The position numbers and the translations under genes are program-made. Shown piece by piece: positions 9,044 to 17,132 of a stretch of 64,000 nucleotides of DNA. The stretch lies in assembly GCA_942493345.1 (NCBI GenBank), contig OW818695.1:496001-560000 (forward strand), written 5' to 3'. Position 1 is the stretch's first letter; every line of letters starts with the position of its first letter. The stretch comes from GWE2-42-39 sp942493345. Lineage in GTDB: Bacteria; Bacteroidota; Bacteroidia; Bacteroidales; Prolixibacteraceae. Below the pieces are notes generated by a model, which worked only from the letters and a program-made list of their open reading frames with translations, was not told the DNA's origin and ran no database searches.

Positions 9044-10066
9044 TTAAATATTGATCACCCGCTGTATTTCAATCAAATCTTCATCGATGCTGTGGTGAAG
9101 TTTTACTGCCTTGCTGAACGGCACATGAACCGTTTTTTCGTTTATCAACCCAATCATAACGCTTTTCTGATCGTCAAGCAAAGCATCAACAGCGGCAACC
9201 CCCATCCGGGTAGCTGCGACGCGGTCTTTGGCAGTTGGACTGCCCCCCCGCTGCATGTGCCCTAAAATAGAAACCCGCACATCCAAATCGGGATGCTCTT
9301 CGGTAACTTTTTGCGCAATTTTTATAGCTCCGCCTGTTTCATCGCCTTCAGCAACTATAATAATTCCACTGGTTTCCTTAGTTTTGTATCCTTTGGCCAG
9401 GAATTTTTTCAGCTCTTCGTGTTGTTCTTTCGATTCAGGAATCAGAATTACTTCTGCACCAACTGCAATGCCGCTGTTCAGAGCCAGCAAACCAGCTTCG
9501 CGCCCCATCACTTCAATAAAGAAAATACGTCCGTGCGAACTCGCGGTATCTTTAATTTTGTCGACCGCCTCAACCACCGTGTTTAAAGCAGTATCGTATC
9601 CAATCGTATAGTCGGTTCCGAAAATATCGTTATCAATGGTTCCCGGGATACCCACAAACGGAATATCGTATTCCTGCGAAAAAACCAGTGCCCCGGTAAA
9701 CGAGCCGTCGCCGCCAATAACCACCACAGCATCAATATCGTGCTTTTTCAGGTTCAAATATGCTTTTTCACGACCTTCGGGCGTATGAAAATCCTTGCTT
9801 CGGGCAGTTTTCAAGATAGTGCCACCTTGATTAATAATACCACTAACATTATTTGAATGAAGCGTCACAAAATCGTCTTCTATCATTCCCTGATAGCCAT
9901 GACGGATTCCGACCACTTCCAGTCCATGCGACAATGCCGCACGGGTAACCGCCCGGATGGCTGCATTCATGCCCGGGGCATCGCCACCGGATGTAAATAC
10001 TGCAATTCTTTGAAGTTTCTTGCGTTTGGAGCTTGCCCCATTTTCTGTATTTGCTTTTGCATTCAT
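9044..10066 (-). CDS. pfkA: ATP-dependent 6-phosphofructokinase
   Basis: A 340-residue group A phosphofructokinase, converting fructose 6-phosphate and ATP to fructose 1,6-bisphosphate in glycolysis. Visible signatures are the ATP loop TSGGDAPGMNAAIRAV, GGDGSFTGA (Asp-Gly of the ATP-type enzyme), IPGTIDNDIFGTDYTIGYDT with the catalytic Asp, EVMGREAGLLALNSGIA, and RVSILGHMQRGGSPTAKDR. The N-terminus is about 20 residues longer than E. coli PfkA, being Lys-rich. Cytoplasmic. It is transcribed alone on the minus strand and converges with the AlkZ-like gene. Confidence 0.95.
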   Translation of the reverse strand: MNAKANTENGASSKRKKLQRIAVFTSGGDAPGMNAAIRAVTRAALSHGLEVVGIRHGYQGMIEDDFVTLHSNNVSGIINQGGTILKTARSKDFHTPEGREKAYLNLKKHDIDAVVVIGGDGSFTGALVFSQEYDIPFVGIPGTIDNDIFGTDYTIGYDTALNTVVEAVDKIKDTASSHGRIFFIEVMGREAGLLALNSGIAVGAEVILIPESKEQHEELKKFLAKGYKTKETSGIIIVAEGDETGGAIKIAQKVTEEHPDLDVRVSILGHMQRGGSPTAKDRVAATRMGVAAVDALLDDQKSVMIGLINEKTVHVPFSKAVKLHHSIDEDLIEIQRVINI

Positions 10067-10166
10067 TGATTCTCTTTTTTAGATGTCGCGATGACAATAC
10101 AAAGTAAATGCTGTTTTCCGGTTATCGAATCATGCCTGTTTTTAAACAGAAAGTTTTAATATATAA

Positions 10167-11021
10167 TTAATGGTTAACTAGTAACTCCCTGACCTGCTCC
10201 ATCTGCCATTGCGGCGTGGAAGTAGCCCCGCAAATACCCACCGATCCGGCGTTTTCAAACCATCCGAAATCCAATTCTTCAGGAGAAGAAATAAAATAGC
10301 TGCGCGGATTGGTTTGCAGGCAAACATCGTACAGGATGCGGGCATTCGAACTTTTTTCGCCACCCACAAAAACAATTACGTCGTGCTGCGCGGCAAATTC
10401 TTTTATTCGCGGAACCCGGTTTGCAACCTGCCTGCAAATGGTATCGTGTGTTTTCAGTGCGCTGCCTTTCAAATATTCCTGAATATTTATTCCCAATTGT
10501 TGAAATTTCTCAACCGACTTGGTTGTTTGAGCAAACAGTACGGCAGGTTTTTCAGGATCAATTTTTTCAAGATCATCGGAACTTCCAACAACAATTGCAT
10601 GGTTGTTGGTTTGCCCGTTCAGTCCATTGATTTCGGCATGACCCTGATTCCCGTAAATAATTATCTGTCCGCCGGCTTTTTCCATTTCCCCGGCAGCCTT
10701 TTTCACCCTTTGCTGAAGTTTTAAAACCACCGGGCATGTGGCATCAATCAGCTCGATATTGTTTGTCCGGGCATATTCGTAGGTTGAAGGCGGTTCGCCA
10801 TGCGCCCGCAAAAGCACCCTGCAATTCGACAGAGTATGGTATTTTTCGTGATCAATCGAGATCAGGCCAAGTTCTTCGAGGCGGTTCACTTCCATTCCAT
10901 TGTGTACAATATCGCCCAGGCAATAAAGCGGTTTGCCGGCCTGAAGCGCATCTTCCGCCTTCTTGATGGCATTGACCACACCAAAACAGAAACCCGATTT
11001 ATGATCGATTACAACCCTCAT
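10167..11021 (-). CDS. ispH: 4-hydroxy-3-methylbut-2-enyl diphosphate reductase
   Basis: A 284-residue IspH (LytB), the last enzyme of the MEP isoprenoid pathway, reducing HMBPP to IPP and DMAPP with a [4Fe-4S] cluster. The three cluster cysteines are visible in GFCFGVVNAI, DATCPVVLKL and GICGATSTPQWQME. The substrate-binding His motifs AHGEPPSTYEYA and YGNQGHAEI are also present. Length is normal for the bacterial family. It starts inside the stop of cmk (ATGA overlap at 11018-11021), so the pair is one transcription and translation unit. Confidence 0.96.
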   Translation of the reverse strand: MRVVIDHKSGFCFGVVNAIKKAEDALQAGKPLYCLGDIVHNGMEVNRLEELGLISIDHEKYHTLSNCRVLLRAHGEPPSTYEYARTNNIELIDATCPVVLKLQQRVKKAAGEMEKAGGQIIIYGNQGHAEINGLNGQTNNHAIVVGSSDDLEKIDPEKPAVLFAQTTKSVEKFQQLGINIQEYLKGSALKTHDTICRQVANRVPRIKEFAAQHDVIVFVGGEKSSNARILYDVCLQTNPRSYFISSPEELDFGWFENAGSVGICGATSTPQWQMEQVRELLVNH

Positions 11022-11716
11022 TTTCCAATTCGTTTTTCTGCTTTTTCGAGTACCCAGTGGAACTGTTCGTCGCGCGAAATGGTACTATTATCGAGCAAAA
11101 GAGCATCGTCGGCTTGTCTCAGCGGGCTTGCCGCACGCGACGAATCGATGCGGTCGCGCTCCAATACATTTTGCAGTATCTCGTTAAAATCGACAACCTG
11201 CCCTTTCCCTGTCAGCTCATCGTACCGGCGTTGAGCGCGCACTTCAGGCGAAGCCGTCATAAATATTTTCAGCTCTGCATCGGGAAAAACCACCGTACCA
11301 ATATCGCGGCCATCCATCACGATGCCTTTGTTCTCGCCCATTTTTTTCTGAAGTTTCACCATGGCAGCCCGCACTTCCCGGATAGTTGCCACCGGACTCA
11401 CATGGTTGGCCACCGGCAACTGGCGGATTTCCGCCTCCACATTTTCGTCGTTCAGGTATGTCTCGTTTTGCAGGGTTTCCGGATTGAAACGAAATTCAAT
11501 ATTTATTTCGTCCAGACGGGCAATCAGTCCGGCTTCGTCCACTTTTTTGTCGACAGCCAGCCCGTTACGCAAAGCGAATAAAGTAATGGCGCGGTACATC
11601 GCCCCGGTGTCGATATAAATATAGCCCAGCTGTTTTGCCAATTCCTTGGCTACCGTGCTTTTTCCACAACCAGAATGTCCATCAATGGCAATAATTATAC
11701 AGGTTGGTTTTTCCAT
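11018..11716 (-). CDS. cmk: (d)CMP kinase
   Basis: A 232-residue cytidylate kinase that phosphorylates CMP and dCMP with ATP in pyrimidine metabolism. The P-loop is GHSGCGKSTVAKELA (residues 13-27), followed by YIDTGAMYRAITLFAL, the NMP-binding insert, GIVMDGRDIGTVVFPDAELKIF and the LID region RAQRRYDEL. The product lies in the cytoplasm. The gene leads a two-gene operon with ispH, a pairing common in Bacteroidota. Confidence 0.95.
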   Translation of the reverse strand: MEKPTCIIIAIDGHSGCGKSTVAKELAKQLGYIYIDTGAMYRAITLFALRNGLAVDKKVDEAGLIARLDEINIEFRFNPETLQNETYLNDENVEAEIRQLPVANHVSPVATIREVRAAMVKLQKKMGENKGIVMDGRDIGTVVFPDAELKIFMTASPEVRAQRRYDELTGKGQVVDFNEILQNVLERDRIDSSRAASPLRQADDALLLDNSTISRDEQFHWVLEKAEKRIGK

Positions 11717-11833
11717 TTTTTTTCGATTTCAGCAAACAAATATAAAGGAAATTGGGTAAGGTTTCCTGTATTTCGTCAGAGTTTCATTCCAAACTGAATC
11801 CCCGATCCAAGAATTATGGATCGATATAAAAAG

Positions 11834-12319
11834 CTAATTTTGTGAGAATCGGCTAAGTGTAAACGTAAACTTGCTTCCTTTACCGGGTTCGCTTTCAACC
11901 GAAATTTGACTTCCGAGTTTTTCAGCAAATTCCTTACACAAAAGCAACCCCAAGCCGGTTCCTGATTCCGAATTAGTTCCTTCGGTTGAGACAGAACAGT
12001 CGGAACGAAATAAATTATTCAAACCTCCTACCTCAATTCCAACACCGGTATCTCTTACCGACACATGAATAAACGACTCGTTTCCACTCGAAGGAACAGC
12101 TTCAACTACAACCTCACCACTATTCGGGGTAAATTTTATTGAATTTGAAATCAGGTTTCTCAGAATAATAGATAACATATCCCGGTCAGCCTGAACAATC
12201 AGATCATCCGCGATATTTGCATGCAAATGAATATCTTTTTTTGTAGCCATATCACTCAACGGAAAAATAGTCTCATCAACAACATTTCGGAGGTTTAAAA
12301 TTACCTGTAGATAAAGCAA
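11834..12319 (-). pseudogene. truncated histidine kinase, HATPase domain only
   Basis: The frame encodes only the catalytic ATP-binding half of a sensor kinase: LRNLISNSIKFTPNSGE (N box), RDTGVGIEVGG (G1) and SGTGLGLLLCKEFAEK (G2), ending naturally. It has no sensor part, no transmembrane segment and no phospho-accepting His. No ATG is available; the only start is TTG 12319, and a stop lies eight codons further upstream inside the 3' end of the GH105 gene. It resembles the C-terminus of the kinase at 4514-6319. The simplest reading is a kinase gene whose 5' part was lost when the GH105 gene came to lie against it. A stand-alone HATPase protein is possible but less likely. Confidence 0.72.
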
Positions 12320-12324
12320 CCTTT

Positions 12325-13422
12325 CTATTTCAATTTGATCACTTCACTTCCGGCCAGTAAAAATGCACCGGTACCGTATACTTCCCAACTTTCTGCCGAA
12401 AAGTTTTTCTGCGGGTCGCCACCAATAGGCTGACACCAACCAATACTTCCGTTCGGCTGAACCAAACTATTCAGGCCGATCCATGCTTTTTTTACCACGG
12501 GCAAATATTTGTCTTTTGACAAAATACCGTTATTAATTCCCCATGCCATTGCATAGCAATAAAATCCCGAACCACTGGCTTCGCCTCCAGGATACGATTC
12601 AGGGTCAAGTAAACTTGCACGCCACAGTCCATCTTCTTGTTGTATACTGGCAATTTTCTCAGCCATTTCGGTGTAAACTTTTTTGTAAAATGCAAATTCC
12701 GTATAATCTTTGGGTAATTCTTGCATTACACGAACCAAGCCGCCCATAACCCAACCATTGCCGCGCGACCAGAAAATCTTTTTCCCGTTGGCCTCTTTTA
12801 AAATCTTAGGTTGGTTCCATTGATAGCGGTTATCCCTCGCAAACAAGTGTTCTTCTTTGTCGTACAGCAGATCATAACATTCCTTGAACAGTTTGTCGTT
12901 CAATTTTAGGTATTTTTCATCGTTAAGAGTTACACCCAGTTTTACGTATGCCGGAGGAGCCATAAAAAGGGCATCGCACCACCACCATGTAATAAGCTGA
13001 ATTGGTTCTTTGACCGGATATGGAGTTGCCATAAATTTATCCATCGCACGAATAAACGGCTGAATCATCTTATGATCTTTTTTTATCCGATAAACATCAA
13101 CATATGTCTGGCAAATTGCATAGTCATCGGCGTGGTGAAGCCTTGGCCCGGGTTTCCATTCGTTGGTATCACCCATATCGACCATTGCCTGTAATAATTT
13201 CTTCGAATGTGTTGTTTTATACGCCGCTTCAATTCCAGCATAAAGTGCCCCGTTGGTCCAGTCATAAAGATTGTGCTTCGGATTTGCCAGTTGCCACTCC
13301 GCTGCCTTGGTCATCACGCTCTTAATGTGTTTCTTGCTGAAGCATTTCGAGTCCGGGTTTCCGGCAATACTTTGGAATGAAAGCAGGAAAATTATCCCTG
13401 CAAAAAATGCTGATAGTTTCAT
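12325..13422 (-). CDS. GH105 unsaturated glycan hydrolase, secreted
   Basis: A 365-residue protein of glycoside hydrolase family 105 (YteR/RhiN type), which removes unsaturated uronyl residues from oligosaccharides made by polysaccharide lyases such as rhamnogalacturonan lyase. It has a signal peptide (residues 1-21), then an alpha/alpha-barrel with KPGPRLHHADDYAICQTYVD (catalytic Asp region), YPVKEPIQLITWWWCDALFM, FWSRGNGWVMGGLVRVM and DPESYPGGEASGSGFYCYAM. Length fits the family. It acts in the periplasm on glycan breakdown products. It abuts a broken kinase gene and is oriented away from the his operon. Confidence 0.88.
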   Translation of the reverse strand: MKLSAFFAGIIFLLSFQSIAGNPDSKCFSKKHIKSVMTKAAEWQLANPKHNLYDWTNGALYAGIEAAYKTTHSKKLLQAMVDMGDTNEWKPGPRLHHADDYAICQTYVDVYRIKKDHKMIQPFIRAMDKFMATPYPVKEPIQLITWWWCDALFMAPPAYVKLGVTLNDEKYLKLNDKLFKECYDLLYDKEEHLFARDNRYQWNQPKILKEANGKKIFWSRGNGWVMGGLVRVMQELPKDYTEFAFYKKVYTEMAEKIASIQQEDGLWRASLLDPESYPGGEASGSGFYCYAMAWGINNGILSKDKYLPVVKKAWIGLNSLVQPNGSIGWCQPIGGDPQKNFSAESWEVYGTGAFLLAGSEVIKLK

Positions 13423-13561
13423 GGTTCTTTAATATTAGGTATAATTGATGCAATCGATTGTACAAACATACAAATTCATTTTATTTTTGCAATATCTTTT
13501 TTCAAAAACAAAAAGTCAGCATTAAGTAAACATGAATTTCTTTCAAACATTAAATTCTATT

Positions 13562-13593
13562 GTTGTTTTACAATCAATTTATAATTATAATTG
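13562..13593 (+). promoter_or_regulatory. candidate his operon promoter
   Basis: GTTG at 13562-13565, a 20-base spacer and TATAATTG at 13586-13593 resemble the Bacteroidota promoter (TTTG, N19-21, TAnnTTTG) with two mismatches. A start near 13600 would place the leader peptide ATG about 14 bases into the transcript. Confidence 0.45.
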
Positions 13594-13613
13594 CATCACA
13601 AATTTTAAATAAA

Positions 13614-13673
13614 ATGAACAACACACTGGGACATCACGGCTATCATTGCAACCTATTCATTGGTAGGCCGTAA
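13614..13673 (+). CDS. his operon leader peptide (19 residues, three His)
   Basis: A 20-codon frame from ATG 13614 to TAA 13671-13673 encodes MNNTLGHHGYHCNLFIGRP. His codons are 7, 8 and 11 (13632-13637 and 13644-13646), giving three His in 19 residues, far above chance. The last codons overlap the first arm of the antiterminator described in the next entry, so ribosome position on this peptide can decide the fold of the transcript. It lies 87 bases upstream of hisG. This is the arrangement of the classic His attenuator of enterobacteria, but the peptide sequence itself is different. Confidence 0.85.
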   Translation: MNNTLGHHGYHCNLFIGRP

Positions 13674-13737
13674 TTCTTTTGTTTTGTTACAGAAAATATT
13701 AATCCAAAGAAGGCTTACCGAAAGGTGGGCCTTTTTT
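13662..13737 (+). promoter_or_regulatory. his attenuator: antiterminator and terminator
   Basis: Terminator: AGGCTTACC (13711-13719) pairs with GGTGGGCCT (13724-13732) around a GAAA tetraloop, with two G-U pairs, followed by a run of six T (13732-13737). Antiterminator: GGTAGGCC (13662-13669), inside the end of the leader frame, can pair with GGCTTACC (13712-13719), eight pairs with one G-U, which removes the left arm of the terminator. A ribosome stalled at the His codons leaves 13662-13669 free, giving read-through into hisG. A ribosome that reaches the stop at 13671-13673 covers this arm, so the terminator forms. Confidence 0.85.
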
Positions 13738-13759
13738 ATTTACTGAAAATGAAAATATC

Positions 13760-14617
13760 ATGACACAACTGAAAATTGCCATTCAAAACAAAGGTCGTTT
13801 GTATGAAGATTCGATGGAATTGATCAAAGAAGTAGGGATCAAATTTTCACTGGGAGGCAGGGAATTACTTGCAACGGCAAAAAATTACCCGCTCGATGCG
13901 CTTTTTCTGCGCGATGATGATATTCCGCAAACCGTTGCCGACGGGGTGGCCGACATTGGTATTGTAGGCGAAAATGAAATACTGGAAAAAAAGAAAAATG
14001 TAGTTGTTGCCAAACGACTTGGGTTCAGCAAGTGCCGCCTGTCGCTGGCAATTCCGAAATCGGACGAGTACCCGGGTCTTTCCTATTTCAACGGGAAAAA
14101 AATAGCCACATCGTACCCGGTAATATTGCAGGACTTTCTGGATAAACACAACATCAATGCGGAGATACATGTCATTACTGGTTCTGTAGAAATTGCTCCC
14201 GGAATTGGATTGGCCGATGCCATTTTCGATATTGTCAGTTCAGGGTCGACACTGGTGAGTAACCGGTTGAAAGAAGTAGAAGTAGTAACCCCTTCAGAGG
14301 CAGTGCTGATCGCAAATCCCAACCTTTGTGATGCGAAAAAAGCCATTCTCAATGAGTTGATTTTCCGTATGGAATCGGTTCAACGGGCCGAAGGGAAGAA
14401 ATACATCCTGCTTAATTCGCCGAACGATAAAATTGATGAAATTTCGTCAATATTGCCCGGCATGAAAAGTCCGACTGTTATGCCACTGAGCGAAAAAGGA
14501 TGGAGTTCGATCCATTCAGTTATTTCTGAAAATGAATTTTGGGAAATAATTGGAAAACTGAAAAGTGCCGGGGCACAGGGGATTCTTGTTATCCCGATTG
14601 AAAAGATGATCTTTTGA
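13760..14617 (+). CDS. hisG: ATP phosphoribosyltransferase (long form)
   Basis: A 285-residue long-form HisG, joining ATP and PRPP in the first committed step of histidine synthesis. The catalytic domains carry IAIQNKGRLYEDSMELI, FLRDDDIPQTVADGVADIGIVGEN, and the PRPP loop region TGSVEIAPGIGLADAIFDIVSSGSTL. The C-terminal ACT-like domain (from about residue 210, including GMKSPTVMPL) is the site for allosteric inhibition by histidine, and its presence means no HisZ partner is needed. It is the first gene after the attenuator. Confidence 0.97.
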   Translation: MTQLKIAIQNKGRLYEDSMELIKEVGIKFSLGGRELLATAKNYPLDALFLRDDDIPQTVADGVADIGIVGENEILEKKKNVVVAKRLGFSKCRLSLAIPKSDEYPGLSYFNGKKIATSYPVILQDFLDKHNINAEIHVITGSVEIAPGIGLADAIFDIVSSGSTLVSNRLKEVEVVTPSEAVLIANPNLCDAKKAILNELIFRMESVQRAEGKKYILLNSPNDKIDEISSILPGMKSPTVMPLSEKGWSSIHSVISENEFWEIIGKLKSAGAQGILVIPIEKMIF

Positions 14618-14656
14618 TCCCGGATTTATAAAAAATCGAATTACAAATTTTGAAAA

Positions 14657-15958
14657 ATGCCGCATATGAAGCGATACCTGAATCCAGAACAAAGAGAATG
14701 GGCGAAAATAATGGAACGCCCGTTGTTTAATACTTCCGACCTGACGGACAAGGTTCAATCTATTTTAAATGACATTAAATCAAGCGGTGTTCATGCAATA
14801 CGCAAGTACACCGAAAAATTCGATGGGGTATTCATTGGTAATTTTTCAGTAACAGAAGAAGAAATTGAAGCTGCTTCCGGCCTACTCGATGCCGGGCTAA
14901 AAGCGGCAATCGAAAAGGCAGCCGAAAACATCAGCCTGTTTCATGCAATACAGAAACCTGAACTGAAAAAAATTGAAACAACTCCAGGTGTAATTTGCTG
15001 GCAAAAAGCAGTTGCCATCGAAAAAGTGGGTTTGTATATTCCGGGAGGATCAGCGCCGCTGTTTTCGACTGTTTTGATGCTTGCCATCCCGGCTAAAATT
15101 GCGGGATGTAAGGAAATTGTACTTTGTTCTCCGCCCGACAAGGAAGGAAAAATACACCCGGCAATTTTATTTGCTGCAAATCTGGTCGGCGTCACAAAAA
15201 TATTTAAAATTGGCGGGGTGCAGGCAATTGGGGCCATGGCCTATGGAGCTGACAATATACCCAAAGTGGATAAAATTTTTGGCCCGGGAAACCAGTTTGT
15301 AATGGCAGCCAAACAATTGGTCAGCATCAGCGATGTGGCTATTGACATGCCTGCCGGGCCTTCCGAAGTAGCCATTATGGCCGACGAATCGGCCAATGCC
15401 GAATTCATTGCAGCCGATCTGCTTTCGCAGGCCGAACATGGCCCCGACAGCCAGGTTGTGTTAGTTGCCAACTCCGAAACGCTAGTCGATAAAGTGGAAA
15501 TTGCACTGGCGAAACAGCTTGCCGTATTAAAAAGAAAAGAAATTGCTGTCAAGGCGCTGGAAAACAGTGTGGCAATTATTCTTCAGAATGAAGAAAAAAT
15601 GATCGGCATCATCAATGAATATGCGCCGGAACACCTGATTATTTCGATGGAAAACTATTCTGAAATTGCGGAAAAGATCATTAATGCAGGTTCTGTCTTT
15701 CTGGGTAATTACACACCCGAAAGCGCCGGCGATTATGCTTCGGGAACCAATCATACACTGCCGACCAACGGCTGGGCGCGATCGTTCAGCGGGGTCAACC
15801 TCGATAGTTTTATCCGGAAAATAACCTTTCAGGAAATATCTGCCGAAGGCATGAAAAATCTTGGCCCGGTGATCGAAATAATGGCAGCAGCCGAGCAACT
15901 GGATGCGCACAAAAATGCGGTCACGCTGCGATTAAAAGAATTAAATGATAAGAAATAA
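14657..15958 (+). CDS. hisD: histidinol dehydrogenase
   Basis: A 433-residue HisD, a zinc enzyme making histidine from histidinol in two NAD-dependent oxidations. Signatures include VGLYIPGGSAPLFSTVLMLAIPA, FKIGGVQAIGAMAYG, KIFGPGNQFVMAAKQ, DMPAGPSEVAIMADESA, LLSQAEHGPDSQ (zinc ligands Gln and His) and YTPESAGDYASGTNHTLPT (general base region). Length is standard. ATG 14657 is used; ATG 14666 is an equally possible start. Thirty-nine bases separate it from hisG. Confidence 0.97.
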   Translation: MPHMKRYLNPEQREWAKIMERPLFNTSDLTDKVQSILNDIKSSGVHAIRKYTEKFDGVFIGNFSVTEEEIEAASGLLDAGLKAAIEKAAENISLFHAIQKPELKKIETTPGVICWQKAVAIEKVGLYIPGGSAPLFSTVLMLAIPAKIAGCKEIVLCSPPDKEGKIHPAILFAANLVGVTKIFKIGGVQAIGAMAYGADNIPKVDKIFGPGNQFVMAAKQLVSISDVAIDMPAGPSEVAIMADESANAEFIAADLLSQAEHGPDSQVVLVANSETLVDKVEIALAKQLAVLKRKEIAVKALENSVAIILQNEEKMIGIINEYAPEHLIISMENYSEIAEKIINAGSVFLGNYTPESAGDYASGTNHTLPTNGWARSFSGVNLDSFIRKITFQEISAEGMKNLGPVIEIMAAAEQLDAHKNAVTLRLKELNDKK

Positions 15959-16016
15959 CCACAATAGACACATAGGACACAATAGAAATATTTAAACTAT
16001 GTGACCTATGTGGTTC
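15957..16016. repeat. inverted-repeat element in the hisD-hisC spacer (no ORF)
   Basis: The left arm AACCACAATAGACACATAGG (from 15957) faces a right arm CTATGTGACCTATGTGGTT (15997-16015) across a short AT-rich middle. It is an ORF-less member of the same arm family that surrounds genes at 31488-31562, 32694-32775 and 34293-34355. It begins inside the hisD stop codon and runs to just before hisC. Confidence 0.75.
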
Positions 16017-16028
16017 AAAAAAAAATAT

Positions 16029-17060
16029 ATGAATTTAGACAAGTTACTTCGCAACAATATAAAGGCACTAAAACCCTATTCTTCAGCTCGCGACGAGTTT
16101 TCGGGCGAGGCCGAAGTGTTTCTCGATGCCAACGAAAACCCTTATAATGCGCCGTACAACCGCTATCCCGATCCGTTGCAAAGGACGCTTAAAGCAAAGA
16201 TTTCAGAAATTAAAAACATTGCCCCGGAAAAAATTTTTCTCGGAAACGGCAGCGACGAACCAATCGACATTGTGTTTCGTGCCTTTTGCGAACCGGGAGT
16301 CGACAATATGGTGTCCATCGACCCGACCTACGGAATGTACCAGGTGGCAGCCGATATAAACAACGTGGAAGTCCGCAAAGTGAGACTGGATGAAAATTAC
16401 AATTTCAAAGCGCAGGATTTGCTGAACGCAGCCAATTTGTATACAAAAGTAATTTTCATTTGTTCGCCCAACAATCCGACGGCCAACCTGCTCGACAAAG
16501 CGGAAATCGTAAAACTGATTACCAATTTCGACGGAATTGTGGTGGTTGATGAAGCCTATATTGATTTTTCGCCAGAAAGTAGTTTGCTGCCCGAGCTGGA
16601 TAAATACCCGAACCTGATTGTTTTGCAGACTTTTTCAAAAGCATGGGGAATGGCCGGGATCCGCCTCGGAATGGCATTTGCACAGCCGGAAATCATTCGC
16701 GTTTTCAACAAAATCAAGTATCCGTACAACATCAATATCCTGACGCAGAAAAAGGCATTGGAGCTGCTGAATAATCTTCCGGAAAAAGAAGAATGGGTAA
16801 AAACTATTCTGGACGAACGGGAAAAGGTTGTTGTAGAATTGACTAAATTTCCGTTCGTACAAAAAGTTTATCCGACCGATGCGAATTTTGTCCTTGTGAA
16901 GATGCACGATGCACGCGGCATTTACGAATATCTGACGGAACAGAAAATTATTGTCCGCGACCGTTCGAAGGTTACGCTTTGCGATGATTGTTTGCGGATT
17001 ACGATCGGCTCGCCCAAAGAAAACGAACGACTGCTGGAAGCGCTGAATGAACTGATATAA
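16029..17060 (+). CDS. hisC: histidinol-phosphate aminotransferase
   Basis: A 343-residue fold type I PLP aminotransferase making L-histidinol phosphate from imidazole acetol phosphate. Family marks are LDANENPYNAPYNRYPDP, IFLGNGSDEPIDIVFRAF, ICSPNNPTANLL, VVVDEAYIDFSP and the PLP lysine in LQTFSKAWGMAGIRLGMAF. The start ATG 16029 is chosen because the 7-codon extension from 16008 is encoded by the right arm of the upstream inverted repeat and is not part of the fold. Fourth step from the end of the pathway; cytoplasmic. Confidence 0.96.
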   Translation: MNLDKLLRNNIKALKPYSSARDEFSGEAEVFLDANENPYNAPYNRYPDPLQRTLKAKISEIKNIAPEKIFLGNGSDEPIDIVFRAFCEPGVDNMVSIDPTYGMYQVAADINNVEVRKVRLDENYNFKAQDLLNAANLYTKVIFICSPNNPTANLLDKAEIVKLITNFDGIVVVDEAYIDFSPESSLLPELDKYPNLIVLQTFSKAWGMAGIRLGMAFAQPEIIRVFNKIKYPYNINILTQKKALELLNNLPEKEEWVKTILDEREKVVVELTKFPFVQKVYPTDANFVLVKMHDARGIYEYLTEQKIIVRDRSKVTLCDDCLRITIGSPKENERLLEALNELI

Positions 17061-17132
17061 ATAAATGAGAAACATCGAAGTACCCATTCGACATTTCTTA
17101 TTTCTTGTTCATTATTTGATATTTTATATACT

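Noticed and set aside
9228..9611. Open frame antisense to pfkA
   Set aside because: A shadow frame of a strongly conserved gene; the pfkA motifs on the other strand are unambiguous.
11057..11581. Long frame antisense to cmk
   Set aside because: Overlaps an intact cytidylate kinase on the other strand and shows no independent features.
16008..16028. Upstream ATG for hisC
   Set aside because: Its codons are the right arm of an inverted repeat, and the same MWFKK-like peptide appears upstream of pdxB for the same reason.
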